Source: Pezizomycotina sp. ARF18 (taxonomy: Eukaryota; Ascomycota). From it: a stretch of DNA of 44,147 nucleotides. The DNA is taken from positions 1 to 44,147 of the forward strand of contig AZLU01000295.1 of the NCBI GenBank assembly GCA_002224055.1, given 5' to 3'. Each line of letters begins with the position of its first letter. Position 1 is the first letter of the stretch. The position numbers and the translations under genes are program-made. The notes beneath the pieces were generated by a model. It had not been told where the DNA came from. It saw only the letters and a program-made list of their open reading frames with translations, and searched no databases. Positions 23,741 to 34,500 of this stretch are shown one piece after another.

Positions 23741-25992
23741 ATGGCTTCGAATCTTCAGGTCGAAAGTCCGAAACAGTGCCTGTCCGATGGACTCCTCCTA
23801 GCGCAACCGCTCCAGTTTCCCCCGTCGAGCGGTTCCCTTGATGTGTTCAAAGACCAACTGATCGCACAAACACTCACATCTGGTGATGAGAAATCTGTAA
23901 GTTGTTTTTCCTCCTTGCTATGCTTCTGAGTTATTGAAAACATGATCGTACGAAACGAGTCATATTTTATATCGTAACATGGTGGGGTTTTCTTCTAGAA
24001 ACTGCCTTTGGAAAAAAAAAAAAAAAAAAAAAAAGAAAAAAGAAAAAAAGAAGCGCCATTGATGTTTGGAGTGCTTACCTGAAGAGCTATCCTTTTACTG
24101 ATACGAATCTCTCTACATAGATGAGGAACAATCAACAACCACCGCGGACGCAGACAACTTCTTCGCATCCATGATGTCGTCAGACCTCTCCGTCGACGAC
24201 TGGTACAACCAAGCCTGTAAATGGACGGCGATATCACGACAGGCGTTCCTGTAGACCCAGCGCTGTCGGAGACCTCAAGCCAGAGCCGCCACCCTTCTTC
24301 CCCGGTCAATATATAGATCAGCAAGAGCAATCTACCACAGCCGCGGTTGAGATGAAAAGAGAGGATTCCGAGCAAAATGGACGATTATACGACACAGCGG
24401 AGGTCGACAGGGCAGACCCGTACGAAAGGGCATCCACGGACCTAGGCAGACTCACACTCTCGCCGAGCTTACCCCCATTGAATCATCGCCCGAGCAGGCT
24501 GACACGCCTGATACAGCTACCACCACCCTAATACTAGTCCTGAACCCCTCTTGGGGGTCAAAGAAGAATCCAAGGCCGACCTGGGAGCTTCGGTCTGGCA
24601 GGTACCATGGGGGTTCGGAATGATGCCCAACGGCTACCCCTTCCAAGGTTTCGCCCCGGCGACCCCCGGACCCGGCTCCAGACCGACCACCAGGCAAGGT
24701 CTCCCGCCCAAAGATATGGTGCAAGGCGTCATGGATAACGCAATCGATCCGTACGCTTTCCTAGCCGCGGCGCAACAGTTTACGGCTCCTTCCGCTTCCC
24801 GCCCCTCACCAGGTTCAGCAGAAGGCTCTGATGTGGGCTCCGCCAGCAGGAGGTATGTTCTCCCAGGCCGCGGCGCTAGGCCCACAGCACGAGGCGGTCC
24901 CCGATACAATCGGCGGATGATGCAGCAACGAATGGCCGCCGCCGCGGCAGCCGCAGCAACAACACCGGGGCCGATGTGGTGGCAGCAGCAAATGTACCAG
25001 CGAGCGATGCAGCAGCAGATGGGGATGAACCCGGCTTACTACGCACAGCGACTGCAAACGCCCAACTACGCTCTTGCGGCCCCAACCGGCGGAATCCCGA
25101 TCGGGACCTGAGGACGGCCGCTAGCAGCATCCGCTCCAGCGCGACCAAGCAGAAGCGCCACAGCACCCTCCCCGGCCGCGTACGGAAGCAGCCACAGCGC
25201 TCCAAATCTACCACTAGCAAGAAAACGTCACCGGCGTAACCGCCACGATTCCAACGGGAGCGGCAGCATATGCAACGGCGCGATGTTCGGACAGTACAGG
25301 CAGCCCCAGCAGCAGCAGCAGCCCCAGCAGCGAGTAGTGCCGCCCGCGCGGCGGAATCGCCCCCCAGAGTGTGCCGTACAAGGAGCTGAAGAAGCCATCG
25401 AGGAGCCCGCCCTGGCCGCCGCGTGCGTAGCATACCCGGACGACGACACGCTGTACGTGCCCCGCAACTGCGCCTTCACCACCCGGACCCGGACACGAAG
25501 AAGCAGATAATCAACACGGCCCCGCCGTCGTTCCTTACGCCTACTGGCAGGGCGGGCCGGACTTTTACGTCGACGACGATGGCTACCGCTGCTTCTTCAC
25601 GTCCAGGGCAGGCAGAACATCGTCCACTGGACGCCCGAGGAGGAGCTGTTCCTGGCATGGGTGCACAGGGAGCACAAGCTCATCAAGGACGAAATACCCA
25701 GGCATATGGTTAAATTCGCGATGATAGACAGCGGTAAGCTGCCATGAACCACCTGCGCCCCGGGGAGACGATCAGGATACAGAGGAACCGCAACGCGGTC
25801 GCCATGAAGGAGACGAGGATGAAGCCGAAGGAACCGACGAAGAAAGACCCCACGCCCAAGCCGCCGCCGAGGATTAATCTGAGTATGGATTTTAGCGTTT
25901 TGAACCCGGAGGAGGTTGAGATGATCAAGATGTTCAGGGAGAAGCTCCCGCCGGTCGACCCGAGGCGATTGACGATGCTGCCGGCGTATTAA
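23741..25992 (+). CDS. Gln/Ala/Pro-rich protein, possibly a transcriptional regulator
   Basis: I do not recognise the family. It starts at ATG 23741 (MASNLQVESPKQ). An intron is likely at 23897-24120 (GTAAGT...CATAG, including the A23 tract at 24012-24034). Exon 2 begins DEEQSTTTADADNFFASMMS and SVDDWYNQACKW. The middle has PEPPPFFPGQYIDQQEQSTT and Ser/Pro-rich stretches. A low-complexity part follows (about 24900-25340) with eight or more Ala in a row, MWWQQQMYQRAMQQQMGM and poly-Gln. The C-terminal region is compact: VPYAYWQGGPDFYVDDDGYR, then WTPEEELFLAWVHREHKLIK (25625-25685, reminiscent of a Myb/SANT first helix but not diagnostic). A basic segment and FREKLPPVDPRRLTMLPAY-stop end it. 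The architecture resembles a nuclear activator, by inference only. Five or more one-base frame changes occur (for example about 24270, 24500, 25110, 25440, 25590). Confidence 0.6.
24012..24034 (+). repeat. A23 homopolymer inside a probable intron
   Basis: A run of 23 A is followed by GAAAAAAGAAAAAAAGAAG, between exon 1 and exon 2 of the Gln/Ala-rich gene. It leaves a pyrimidine-poor intron, so the acceptor assignment at 24119-24120 rests on CTCTCTACATAG alone. Confidence 0.8.
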
Positions 25993-27114
25993 AGCGGAAA
26001 AAAGAAATTTAAAAGCTTTGTGTCCATTCCGGCCACTCCTCGTACCCTCTTTGACTTGGAGTTTCTTCCTTTCGTTTTGTTTCAATATATTTTCTATTCT
26101 CTTCACTAGCCATACTGTACCACGATTGTTCTTAACTACCCATGATCGTCTTTTTTGCTTCTTCGAGTTCTCGCGGGATGATGGTGCTTTACTGGCCGGC
26201 GATACTGTATACTAACTGCATCCATGTAGTGTTTATTTTTTAAATAAAGCTTTTGGCTCTTCTAATCTAATCATTACGTGTTTGTCTTTTCTCCTCTTTT
26301 CTGCATTTCCCCCGTTGTATATTCCTTAAATACATTAGCATTGCATGCCCTCCCGCGGGGCCGCGGCGTTTTTTCAACCTACCTATTTGTCGTTCGCTCT
26401 TCGTATTGTGTAAATAGTATTCTTGAAATATATAAATGCAAATGCATCGCTCGCGCGTTCTCGATCTATATCTATATCACGTTGTGACAACATGGTCGAC
26501 CCGATGCCTCATGCTGACGCATGGGGCTAGTAATCACATACATGTTTATTGTCTATGCTTGTTCGAGCACTGAAAATGAAAATTTTCGGTATCAGAACTC
26601 TCCGAAGAACCAGCTATTATTATTTGTTACCGGAGGGTCGTGTATACCTCAATGAGTTATCCTTCTCTAATAGTTCTGTTGATGGGGGGACTGTTGAAGG
26701 GGTTGGTGAATAAGTTCTGGTAGCTCCTGATTAACTGCGTTAATTTAGGACGAATATTGGATTCCTTACCGAGTCTCTTCTTCTCCCTTTCTGTCAACCT
26801 TCAGCACCGACGGCTAGTAAACTTGAAGTCTACTATAGGTCGCCAGGAATTTCGGGGACTTTGGCATTAGCCTTCGACCCCGAAAAGAAAGTACTAGCCT
26901 GGCCGTTATTAATTGAAAGGATGTTATAAGGAAACATGCGCCTGCTTGTATTGCAGGGAGTGGGATTTTTCCGATCACGATGGACAATCGTGAGGAAAGA
27001 TATGAGATTAAGTATTAAATTTACTTATGACGAGCATGTAGTTCTAGTTGGCAAAAAGAAAAAGCGCGATGTATAAAAAGTACTCCCTTTTTCGAAACAT
27101 TTCCCGAGAAAGAA
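25993..27114. other. Intergenic region between convergent genes
   Basis: The 3' ends of the Gln/Ala-rich gene (+) and receptor C (-) face each other here. AATAAA-like signals occur at 26241-26250 (TTTAAATAAAGC). No coding sequence was recognised; the short + frames at 26018-26487 are T-rich translations without a domain. Confidence 0.55.
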
Positions 27115-28546
27115 TTACCACCCATATATCTTGTTATATTCCCCAACTATCTGTATGCTCCCCGCCCTCGACTGCGGCAGCTCTGGCACCGGCGGTATCT
27201 CCGACTCCTCTCTCCGTGCCTCCTCCACCGTCACGCTCCTCCCGATCACAATACTCATCGTCCCCGCCTTCTTTGCTCCCCCATTACCTTCCTTCAGCGC
27301 TTTTCCTTCCTCCTCGTCCATCTTCCGCGTCTTCATCTCCAGCGCCGCGGCCGCCGACGCCGAGGACCTGCACGATGCCGAATTGCCGCACGTCGAATCA
27401 TCTTCGCCGGAAATCCCCTTGCACACCATCGTCATCATTGTGGCGTAACTGTTCCGCCGGTTTTCTTTGTCTGTTTGGTCGGAGGGGTCGATTCTGCGTA
27501 GTTGTTGTATTTTGGCTTTGATGCACCGCGCCAGTTCCGTGCAGGCGTGGCGGAGACCAACCATACTCGCGACGACGACGCACAGGCAGGCTTCTACAAA
27601 AGCCCATGTTGTTCCGATGACGATGTTTCTTGTCGTTTTCATCATGACTTCGCGGATCGTGGACGCTATTTCCCCATATAACAAAAAGAAGGGTCAGCGT
27701 AGGTTACCCACAGGAGAAACTATCAAATATCAGACGGAGGGAAAATCTTACCAGCAATAGTAACCCCGACTAGCGAGAAAGTCAAAATACCCCGACAGAA
27801 TCCCACCGGCTCAGGTTCGTCATCCGGAGCAGCGGCACCGCTAGCGCGATCAAGCACAGATCCGCGATTATATCCACCGCATACAGCGCGTCCATGGACG
27901 GCAACAGACTCACTGACACGCATCTGTTCGTCGCCACCATCGTGTTCGTGCTGGAGTTGTGGCTCATGAGACCAGTAACCGCCAATTATCTGCTACGGGG
28001 ACGCAGCCGAATAGCCGCCAGAATATCAGGGTAAGGTCCGCGATCCACAGACATAGCGATATCGCGGCGAGGTAGGATTTCATCCGCGCTACGCCGGAGA
28101 AGAGGCGGCGGTATAACGCCAGGATGGAAAACTTTGAGAGCATGACGGAGACGTAGCCGATTGTGGGGACGACGTATAGACCCTATAATCCTTGCCGGTT
28201 CGATTAGATGCATGTTTTTGATATTAAAGTAGCGGAAAGGATCAATTGAAGGTTTGTTACTGTACTAACCTTGAAAAACGCCTCCACATCTTCAAGCTCT
28301 CCTCCCGGCTGCTCTTTCCTATAGCGTGGCTCCTGCGGAAGGCTGTGAGCTCACCACCATGGCTATCCACCCTATAAAGTGTCCCGTGAGAAACACCCAG
28401 CTGGCTAAGAGCAGCCAGTCGTCTGAAGCCAGTCTCTTCATGGGCCCTTTGTAGCGGGCTATTAGCCTGGCGCCCGTCAGCAGCGTGGCCAGCACGTACA
28501 TCGTAAACCACACCGGCGTGACGGCGGTTATCAAACTTGCGGCCAT
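27115..28546 (-). CDS. PTH11-like rhodopsin-domain receptor (receptor C)
   Basis: This is a predicted seven-helix plasma-membrane receptor, a more divergent member of the fungal rhodopsin-domain group. It starts at ATG 28546 (MAASLITAVTPVWFTMYVLA). TM1 runs into ARLIARYKGPMKRLASDDW, the D-D-W signature, then LASWVFLTGHFIGWIAMVV (TM2) and EDVEAFFK. An intron at 28183-28269 leads to GLYVVPTIGYVSVMLSKFSI, ALYRRLFSGVARMKSYLAAI and LTLIFWRLFGCVPVADNW, with the family Cys and Trp. Then come VDIIADLCLIALAVPLLRM and LTFSLVGVTIAG, an intron ending at about 27672, and IVIGTTWAFVEACLCVVVAS (TM7). A long charged cytoplasmic tail of about 120 residues (27115-27500) has KMDEEEGKALKEGNGGAKK and ends EYNKIYGW. 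The usual GLGRH motif before TM3 is replaced by RYRKEQPG. One-base frame changes occur near 28330, 28000 and 27785. Confidence 0.83.
28183..28269 (-). other. Intron 1 of receptor C
   Basis: This 87-nt intron has donor GTTAGT after codon AAG and acceptor ATTATAG. Splicing joins EDVEAFFK to GLYVVPTIGYV in frame, restoring the contiguous TM3 block expected for the family. Confidence 0.75.
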
Positions 28547-30280
28547 TTTTCTTCATCCACTCCTCTTCTTCCCGTTTTGACCCTTTTGCCTTCAAGATTC
28601 GTTCTTTTAGCAGATGTGATTGGATGGGTTTCCCATGTAACTTTTATTCGAATTCCTTCGTTTTCGAATTCTGTATGCTGAGCTCCTTCTTAAGAGCGTA
28701 TAGTCAAAGGCGGGGAGATTTTTCGAGTCTTTTTTTGTTTGTTATTTTTCTCGATATTTTTCGACAACAAAAAATCGTGAAAAAAAAAAAAAAAATCTCC
28801 TTTCCATGATCTTGGCTCTATTGGCGTCTTCTTCTATCATTCTTCGACTCCTAATAATACGGGAATTAAAAGATCACGGATGCGGACTTGCTAAGGAATG
28901 GCATGCTTGTTACCTTCTTACTCGAAGGCAGCCAGCCGCACGTAGCAGATTTACTCCGAGGTTCACGTTTTGAGATAGATAGCCTTATCTTCAGGCAACA
29001 TCGCTATAAATCTTTGCGAGCATGACCCCTTCTAGAATTGTCTCAAACGGTTGGGCTGAATATGACATCTCGCCGATCGAAATCTAGTGCTACTTGGTGA
29101 TGTTGCTTGAAATGTAGTACGAATGCACGTATGCAAATACTAGAGAATGATATCCAGAGTCAAAATCTCATAATCTTTTCCATCTACCCGATAAATGCAA
29201 GAGGCGATTAACATTTTCCGACCTACGCCTAAGAGGCCGTTGCGCGATGGCATGTCTAAGTATATCACCGGCCTACGCGGCTGAAGTAAAGCTTTAGCCT
29301 GGCGAAGCTAGGTAAAAGCCACACAATCTGGCTCATTTCTTCAATGTTGATCAAACTGATCATGAAAAACAGCCGCTCATGCATATCGCATATTTCGAAA
29401 TATTCATACTGTACCTATCTCGCCTGCAGCCTCCAGGTCGTTTACAGGAACAAAACAGCTCTTCAGCAGCTTCTATTAACATTCTAGAATACAAAGAGAC
29501 TGGCAAAAAGGAAAGGAAAATCTTGTTTGGGTGTGATATCATGAAGCCCTACACTATCTCCCTGTGTTGAATAACTCGGGACTCTCTCGATGAGATTCCG
29601 GCCGTTTCAGAATATCTCGGAGTTCGACCTTTTTTCCAAAGCGATTGCCTACTCGCATAGACTACCCTCTATATGCTTCTTCTGCCTTTCCGGAGATTTT
29701 TTTAGAAAGGACCGTATACGTCCGTGCCTGATCAGCGCGAACCGTACCTTAAGCTCCCTCAAAATACAATGCGAAAAGGAAATCTATAATCGCACTTTTT
29801 TTTCAATCATTAAAAAAAAAAGTATTGGAGGAAAACGATCATAACACCCAAAGACAAGGCAAGTAAACCAATTGAAAGACAATTTTCGCGATGACGGACA
29901 GGCTCGAGTTGGACAAAAGGCGCGGCGCGCGGTGGCGTTCGCGGTTATGTATCAACGTGAACTCGTTTCTGAATAGCTCCTTTGGCTGGGAACCTACGCG
30001 ATCGCGGAAAAGAAAAAGACTAAGGAATAAGAGCAAAATGTCCTAGAGACACTGAATCCGAGACACCTGTCGATCGGAAAGATCGCGTGTTCTTGGGCAG
30101 GTCTTATGTTACGTTAGCATCTCCGGAGCTTGGTACCTGTAAAGGGACGACTCGCCTTTCCGCCTCGTGGTGCGGCCAGCCGCGGTGTTATATATACCTT
30201 TGCTCCAAGAAGAAAGCCGAAATAACTACGCAAAAATGCGGGACCCGGGACGCTAACTTTCTTTTTCGCCTTCTTTCTTC

Positions 30281-30283
<3 letters not shown>

Positions 30284-30313
<30 letters not shown>

Positions 30314-30335
30314 CCCTAAAAAAAAAAAAAAAAAA
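30284..30335. repeat. T30-CCCT-A18 hairpin-forming block
   Basis: Thirty T (30284-30313) are separated by CCCT from eighteen A (30318-30335), followed by an A/G-rich stretch. It forms a near-perfect A:T hairpin with a four-base loop. The arrangement echoes 1335-1388. Confidence 0.9.
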
Positions 30336-30889
30336 GAAAAGAAAAAGTTGTCTTGTTCTGCCTGTTTCTCGTCTTTCAAACAGAAGAGAACTTAGGCCGA
30401 GACCATCTAGAAGCCACATCTTCAAGATAGGAACACCCCACTACGGAACTACTCTCAATGCGTAGGAGTTCGATCGAGCAAAATGTGATACTGATTCAAC
30501 GAGTTTCTCGAGTCGAGAGAGCCGAATATTCAAGGATAAATAGCCGGAGTCACGGGGAAGCCTGCGGAGGGAGTGTCCAGTAAAAGGATGAAATGAAACA
30601 AAACAGTGAAACGGAAAGAGAGTCTTGAAATAGATAATAGGCTCGTGAGACGTTAAGAGGGTTACACATGAAGAAAGGATTAACGCTAGAAAACCCCAAA
30701 GGTAGAGGATCTGAGTGCGCGCTAGAAAAGAAAAAAAAACAGAAGAGGAAAAATGGATTCGATTCATTTCGCTGGGAAAAACCGAGATTACTAACATTCT
30801 ACTGCATACGGAATGGAATATAAGTCACGAGAATAGAGAAAATAGGAGGAATGCTGCGGATACTGAATCGACGAGGGTTGAGTTCGAGG

Positions 30890-30930
30890 CCACGCCGTTG
30901 CTCATATGACCCACGTCTTTGCTCATATAT
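30890..30930 (+). repeat. Imperfect 20-bp direct duplication
   Basis: CCACGCCGTTGCTCATATGA (30890-30909) and CCACGTCTTTGCTCATATAT (30911-30930) share 15 of 20 positions, including an identical TTGCTCATAT core. This is probably a small duplication; no function is evident. Confidence 0.7.
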
Positions 30931-31656
30931 GTTGACCTGTTGAGCTATGAGGACCAGTGTGGGGCAAGCGTCCGCGTCTCACGGGGGGAATTTATTGCAT
31001 TATCATGAACTTGATATACCTCGCAAAATCGAATTCCATAAGAACCTTTTGAGACATCAAAATGAAGGTTACACGGAGGGTGGAGGATTTCAACTATACG
31101 TATTTGAAAAAAAACTAGACCAAGTAGGGATCTAAAAGTACCGAGAAGACTTAACACTACCCCGTAACAACGCTACCTTCTACCATTTCCTGTACCCTAA
31201 CCCTCTCCTCTGACCCTCCTTCTGCCTCATACCTCAACTTCATCAGGATCGCAATTAAAATTCTTTTCCCACCTCATTCACGCCCAAACCGGATACACCT
31301 TCATCGGCGCCCAAAACCCCCACGTAAACACCACCTGACCCAACCAACCCCTCTCCGCCTCCCTATTGCTCCCTTAATCTTCCTCCTGAGTCCTTCCACT
31401 CCGTTTATCAAAAGAAGAATCCTCCCAAGATTGGGAAACGGGAGGATTGCAGCTCATTGGCTCCACAATTTAAACGAAAAACGAGCCGTTGCACGCATCA
31501 TAGACTTCTCCTTTTCGTTCAAATAAACAAGGGGATTATACACAATGGAATTTATATTTACGCTTTATCTACACGAGCCCGAGTTTCTAGAACCCCAAAA
31601 ACGGGACTTGACAGATCCCGAAAAACCTCTCTTCTCCATTTTATTTCATTCCTCCT

Positions 31657-32175
31657 TCACGACCCCTCCTTCGTTAAAATACTTTGCGCTTTCCCCGCAG
31701 GCCCCCCTTTCACCGGCCCATCCCTCCCTGTCATACTCTTTTCTTTCTCCACAACCTCCCTCACAACATCACTATCTAAACCCACCTGATGACTCTGCAA
31801 ACTCGCCGCCGGTCCCCCTTTCAACGGCCCTTCACCTTCTAACCCCGTCAGTTTCTTCTCCGCATCGTGTACTTTACTAACCGTCTCGCCGCCTACCACC
31901 GTCCCTCTCCCTCCACTAGAAGATTGTAGGTTAGCTTGCGCCGCCAATTCCTCCGTCGGACCCCCGAGTACAGGCGCACTGGCGCCGGTTAGTCGGGTTT
32001 CTGCGGCTGCTACTTCGTTAGCGTTGATTGTGTGATGGTTGGTTCGCGTGGGCTTGTATTCGGGCGGTGGGGCCGGATGGGAGGGGACCGCCGGGTTTTT
32101 GGGTGATTGCTTTTTCGGCGGCGTCGATGGAGGAGACGGTTTGGGAATCGATTTTAGAAGAGAAGGGCGGGTCAT
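31657..32175 (-). CDS. SMP-repeat (LEA-like) protein
   Basis: This intact 172-residue reading frame starts at ATG 32175 (MTRPSLLKSIPKPSPPSTPP). A Pro/Lys-rich N-terminal third is followed by three related segments of the seed-maturation-protein type. Segment 1 is INANEVAAAETRLTGASAPV then GGPTEELAAQANLQS. Segment 2 is VSKVHDAEKKLTG then GPLKGGPAASLQSHQ. Segment 3 is VVREVVEKEKSMTGRDGPVK then GGPAGKAQSILTKEG. Each carries an acidic/Lys helix with a (L/M)TG turn, then GGPxxxxQ(S/A). In plants such proteins accompany desiccation tolerance; in fungi they are uncharacterised SMP-domain proteins, probably soluble and stress-related (inference). It is unusual in this window because no frame change interrupts it. 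No signal peptide and no intron. Confidence 0.8.
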   Translation of the reverse strand: MTRPSLLKSIPKPSPPSTPPKKQSPKNPAVPSHPAPPPEYKPTRTNHHTINANEVAAAETRLTGASAPVLGGPTEELAAQANLQSSSGGRGTVVGGETVSKVHDAEKKLTGLEGEGPLKGGPAASLQSHQVGLDSDVVREVVEKEKSMTGRDGPVKGGPAGKAQSILTKEGS

Positions 32176-33015
32176 GAGCGGTGTTCTGATCCGCAGCGAT
32201 GAGAAGCGGAGAGGGAACGTGAGAGCATTATGATGATTTGTCGGCGTTGAGTATCAAAGTGGGATTTTTAATAGGTAAGTTTTGCGGTTAGTTAGCTGAT
32301 GGAATTCGAAAGTTATAGAGAGCGCTTGAAGTTTTTTCAGTAGAATTGGAGAGTAAAGCAATAGAATTGATCATGAACTACTTAAGTAGCTGTCGCCTGG
32401 TCTTTTATGCTAAGAGGACGTTTAAGCTTCTCAAAGACGAGCTTTTAGCTATTAGCTATCTGCCAATCGCAATTTGAGCTTTTTTTTCATAGTGATGTCA
32501 CATCGAGACTTTTGGAAATTTCGAGATTGCAAATGATCGAGGATGTCTGAGAAAAATCCGAGTCTGCGCCTACCTACCTTTACCTAGATGACTCCGATTC
32601 CCGATTAAAGAGCAGCAGGTATTCGAAAGTCCAAGCGATATTTTTCTATCAGGCTGCTCCCGAATGCAAAAAAAAAGAAGAAAAAGGAGAAGGGAAAAAA
32701 AAAAAAAAAAAAAGAGGAAAAAGGGAATCTCAAATCCACCAACTCAGGAGAAGGAAGCTCATGGGCAAAAAGTCAACAAAAACCGTTTGGCCTTCGAATC
32801 CACAAGGCGGTGCGATCTTTCGAGCTTTAAGGTAGGGCTTCGTTACCGAAATATCCAGGATGATAATTCGGTAACGCCGGACGCTAACCAGCGCAAATCA
32901 ATTCCCCTATCATTTTAGACAATCACTTTCCCTCAAAATCATCAATTTCCCCCGCAACCGACACCCACCAAGCATGTAAACCCACTAACTGCGACCACCT
33001 ACGACCAAGCTTCCT
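32176..33015. other. Intergenic region between divergent genes
   Basis: This interval lies between the SMP-repeat gene (-) and the deacetylase (+), and so should carry both promoters. It holds A19 at 32695-32713 within a purine tract. CT-rich DNA with CAATTTCCCC-type stretches lies at 32900-33000, just upstream of the deacetylase start. The + frame at 32664-32918 is a poly-Lys artefact of the purine tract. Confidence 0.5.
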
Positions 33016-34038
33016 ATGGCATCCCGCCTCCTCTTCCTCCTCTCCCGCCTAACCCGTCACCGCCGCCGTCGCCAACTCATGACCCTCCTCCTCCTCCTCC
33101 TACTCCTCCTCATACTCATCCTTCTCCTCCCTCCCCTACCTAATCTACAAACCCCCGCGCTCCTAATCCGCATCCTGCAACACTTCTCCCCCGAAGTCCT
33201 CTGGCGCGTCGACCTTCCGAAAAACCCACGACGAACACCCCGCGAAAAATAATAGCGCTAACGATCGACGACGCCCCCTCCCGCTACACGGAAGAAATCC
33301 TCTCCGTATTAAAAGCAAACGACGCGACCGCGACTTTTTTCGTCATCGGGAGTCAAGTTTCCGGCCTTGAGAACCGGTTGAAGTTGCTCGTTAGGGAAGG
33401 ATGCGAATTGGGTAACCACGCGTGGCGCGACGAACCATCTTTATCGCTGGAGTCCGGGATGTTGACGGATCAGATACACGCCGTCGAAAGGCTTATTGCG
33501 GATGCGTACGCGGGGTATCCGGAGCGCGGACACCCGCCGCGGTTTTTTCGGCCGGGGAGTGGGTTTTCAACGGACGGATGAGGAGGTTGTTGAGCGGGCT
33601 CGGGTACACGCTTGTGCTGGGGGACGTTTATCCGCACGACGCGCAGGTTAGTTGGAGTAGTGTGAACGCGAGGCACGTGCTTAGTATGGTGCGGCCGGGG
33701 AGTATCGTGATTTGCCACGATAGGAGGAGTTGGACGGTGGGATGCTGAGGGTCGTGCTGCCGGAGATGAAGAGGAGGGGGTATGAGGTTGTGACGGTGTC
33801 GGAGCTGTTGAGGGTTAAGAGGGAGGAGGAGGAGAAGGCGAAGGGTGGGGAAGAGGGTAGTTTGGTATGGTGGGAGAGGGCGTTGGGAGGAAGATGTTGT
33901 ATGATTTGCTTTTTGCATTGCGGTGTTTTTGATACCGGTACAAAGGGGGAGCTGTTGTGCACTGTGCTTGGATGCATTCTAATTTCCTCGGAGGAAATTA
34001 CAGCTTATATTCAAACGAATTCGTATCTCTGCATATGA
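33016..34038 (+). CDS. Membrane-anchored polysaccharide (chitin) deacetylase-like protein
   Basis: This is a predicted NodB-fold deacetylase acting on N-acetylated wall polysaccharide. It starts at ATG 33016: a basic N-terminus, then LMTLLLLLLLLLILILLL (signal anchor, residues 21-38), then PALLIRILQHFSPEVLWRV. NodB motif 1 is LTIDDAPSRYTEEILSVL (Asp-Asp base and metal ligand), followed by ATATFFVIGSQV. Motif 2 is GCELGNHAWRDEPS, which lacks the second His of the classical HxxxH. Motif 3 is RFFRPGSGF, motif 4 LGYTLVLGDVYPHDAQ, and motif 5 GSIVICHDRRSW. It then has MLRVVLPEMKRRGYEVVTVS, the standard end. One-base frame changes occur near 33220-33245, at the T run 33564-33567 and at GGG 33739-33741; correcting them reconnects the whole domain. 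The natural end may be near 33850; the open frame continues to 34038 with a low-quality tail. Confidence 0.85.
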
Positions 34039-34463
34039 TGTGCCTTCTTTCTTTTTTTTTTTTCTTTTTTTTTTTTTTGCCCGTGTGTATGTACCGTACA
34101 TTAACTTGAATGGAAAGTACGGTTGGCATGATGGTTCATCGCAAGTAACAGCTCCGCGATTAAAATCGACCTATAGTAGGTAATGATAAGGGTAATAGAG
34201 CTGTGCTTCTCATTCGCTCCACGTCAGTCTGCAGATGCACATCATATCGTGAAAATCTATATTCTATGAATCCTATACTAGACAAGGAGGTTCAAATAGT
34301 ATAGGGCTGACTATGAGACAGGAAAACCCCATACACCGTCAAATCCTCTAAATTTAGATATTTAATCGAGTTGAAGACTTTGAGTGAAAACCAGATAGCC
34401 CTTGAAAAAGTGAAGATCGTTGGTGTCCCCTTGTATCTAATGTTAAAATAAACCGTTCCAAAC

Positions 34464-34500
<37 letters not shown>

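Larger units (their letters stand above)
28547..31656. other. Long intergenic region with homopolymers
   Basis: AT-rich, with only short unsupported frames. It includes A16 (28780-28795), a T30-CCCT-A18 block (30284-30335) and an imperfect 20-bp duplication at 30890-30930. The stretch 31170-31560 is C-rich on the + strand and is probably the 3' flank of the SMP-repeat gene. No RNA gene could be confirmed. Confidence 0.45.

Noticed and set aside
24634-25433. Minus-strand open frames of up to 185 codons, Arg/Cys/Leu-rich
   Set aside because: Antisense translation of Gln/Ala/Pro-rich low-complexity codons of the plus-strand gene.
30900-30990. Second tRNA-like pattern on the minus strand (TAGCTCAACAGG with a GCTC/GAGC stem)
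   Set aside because: The D-loop would be about 17 bases and no acceptable T-arm follows; the region is better described as a small imperfect duplication.
32664-32918. Lys/Arg-rich open frame
   Set aside because: Arises from the purine tract with A19; no protein-like sequence beyond it.
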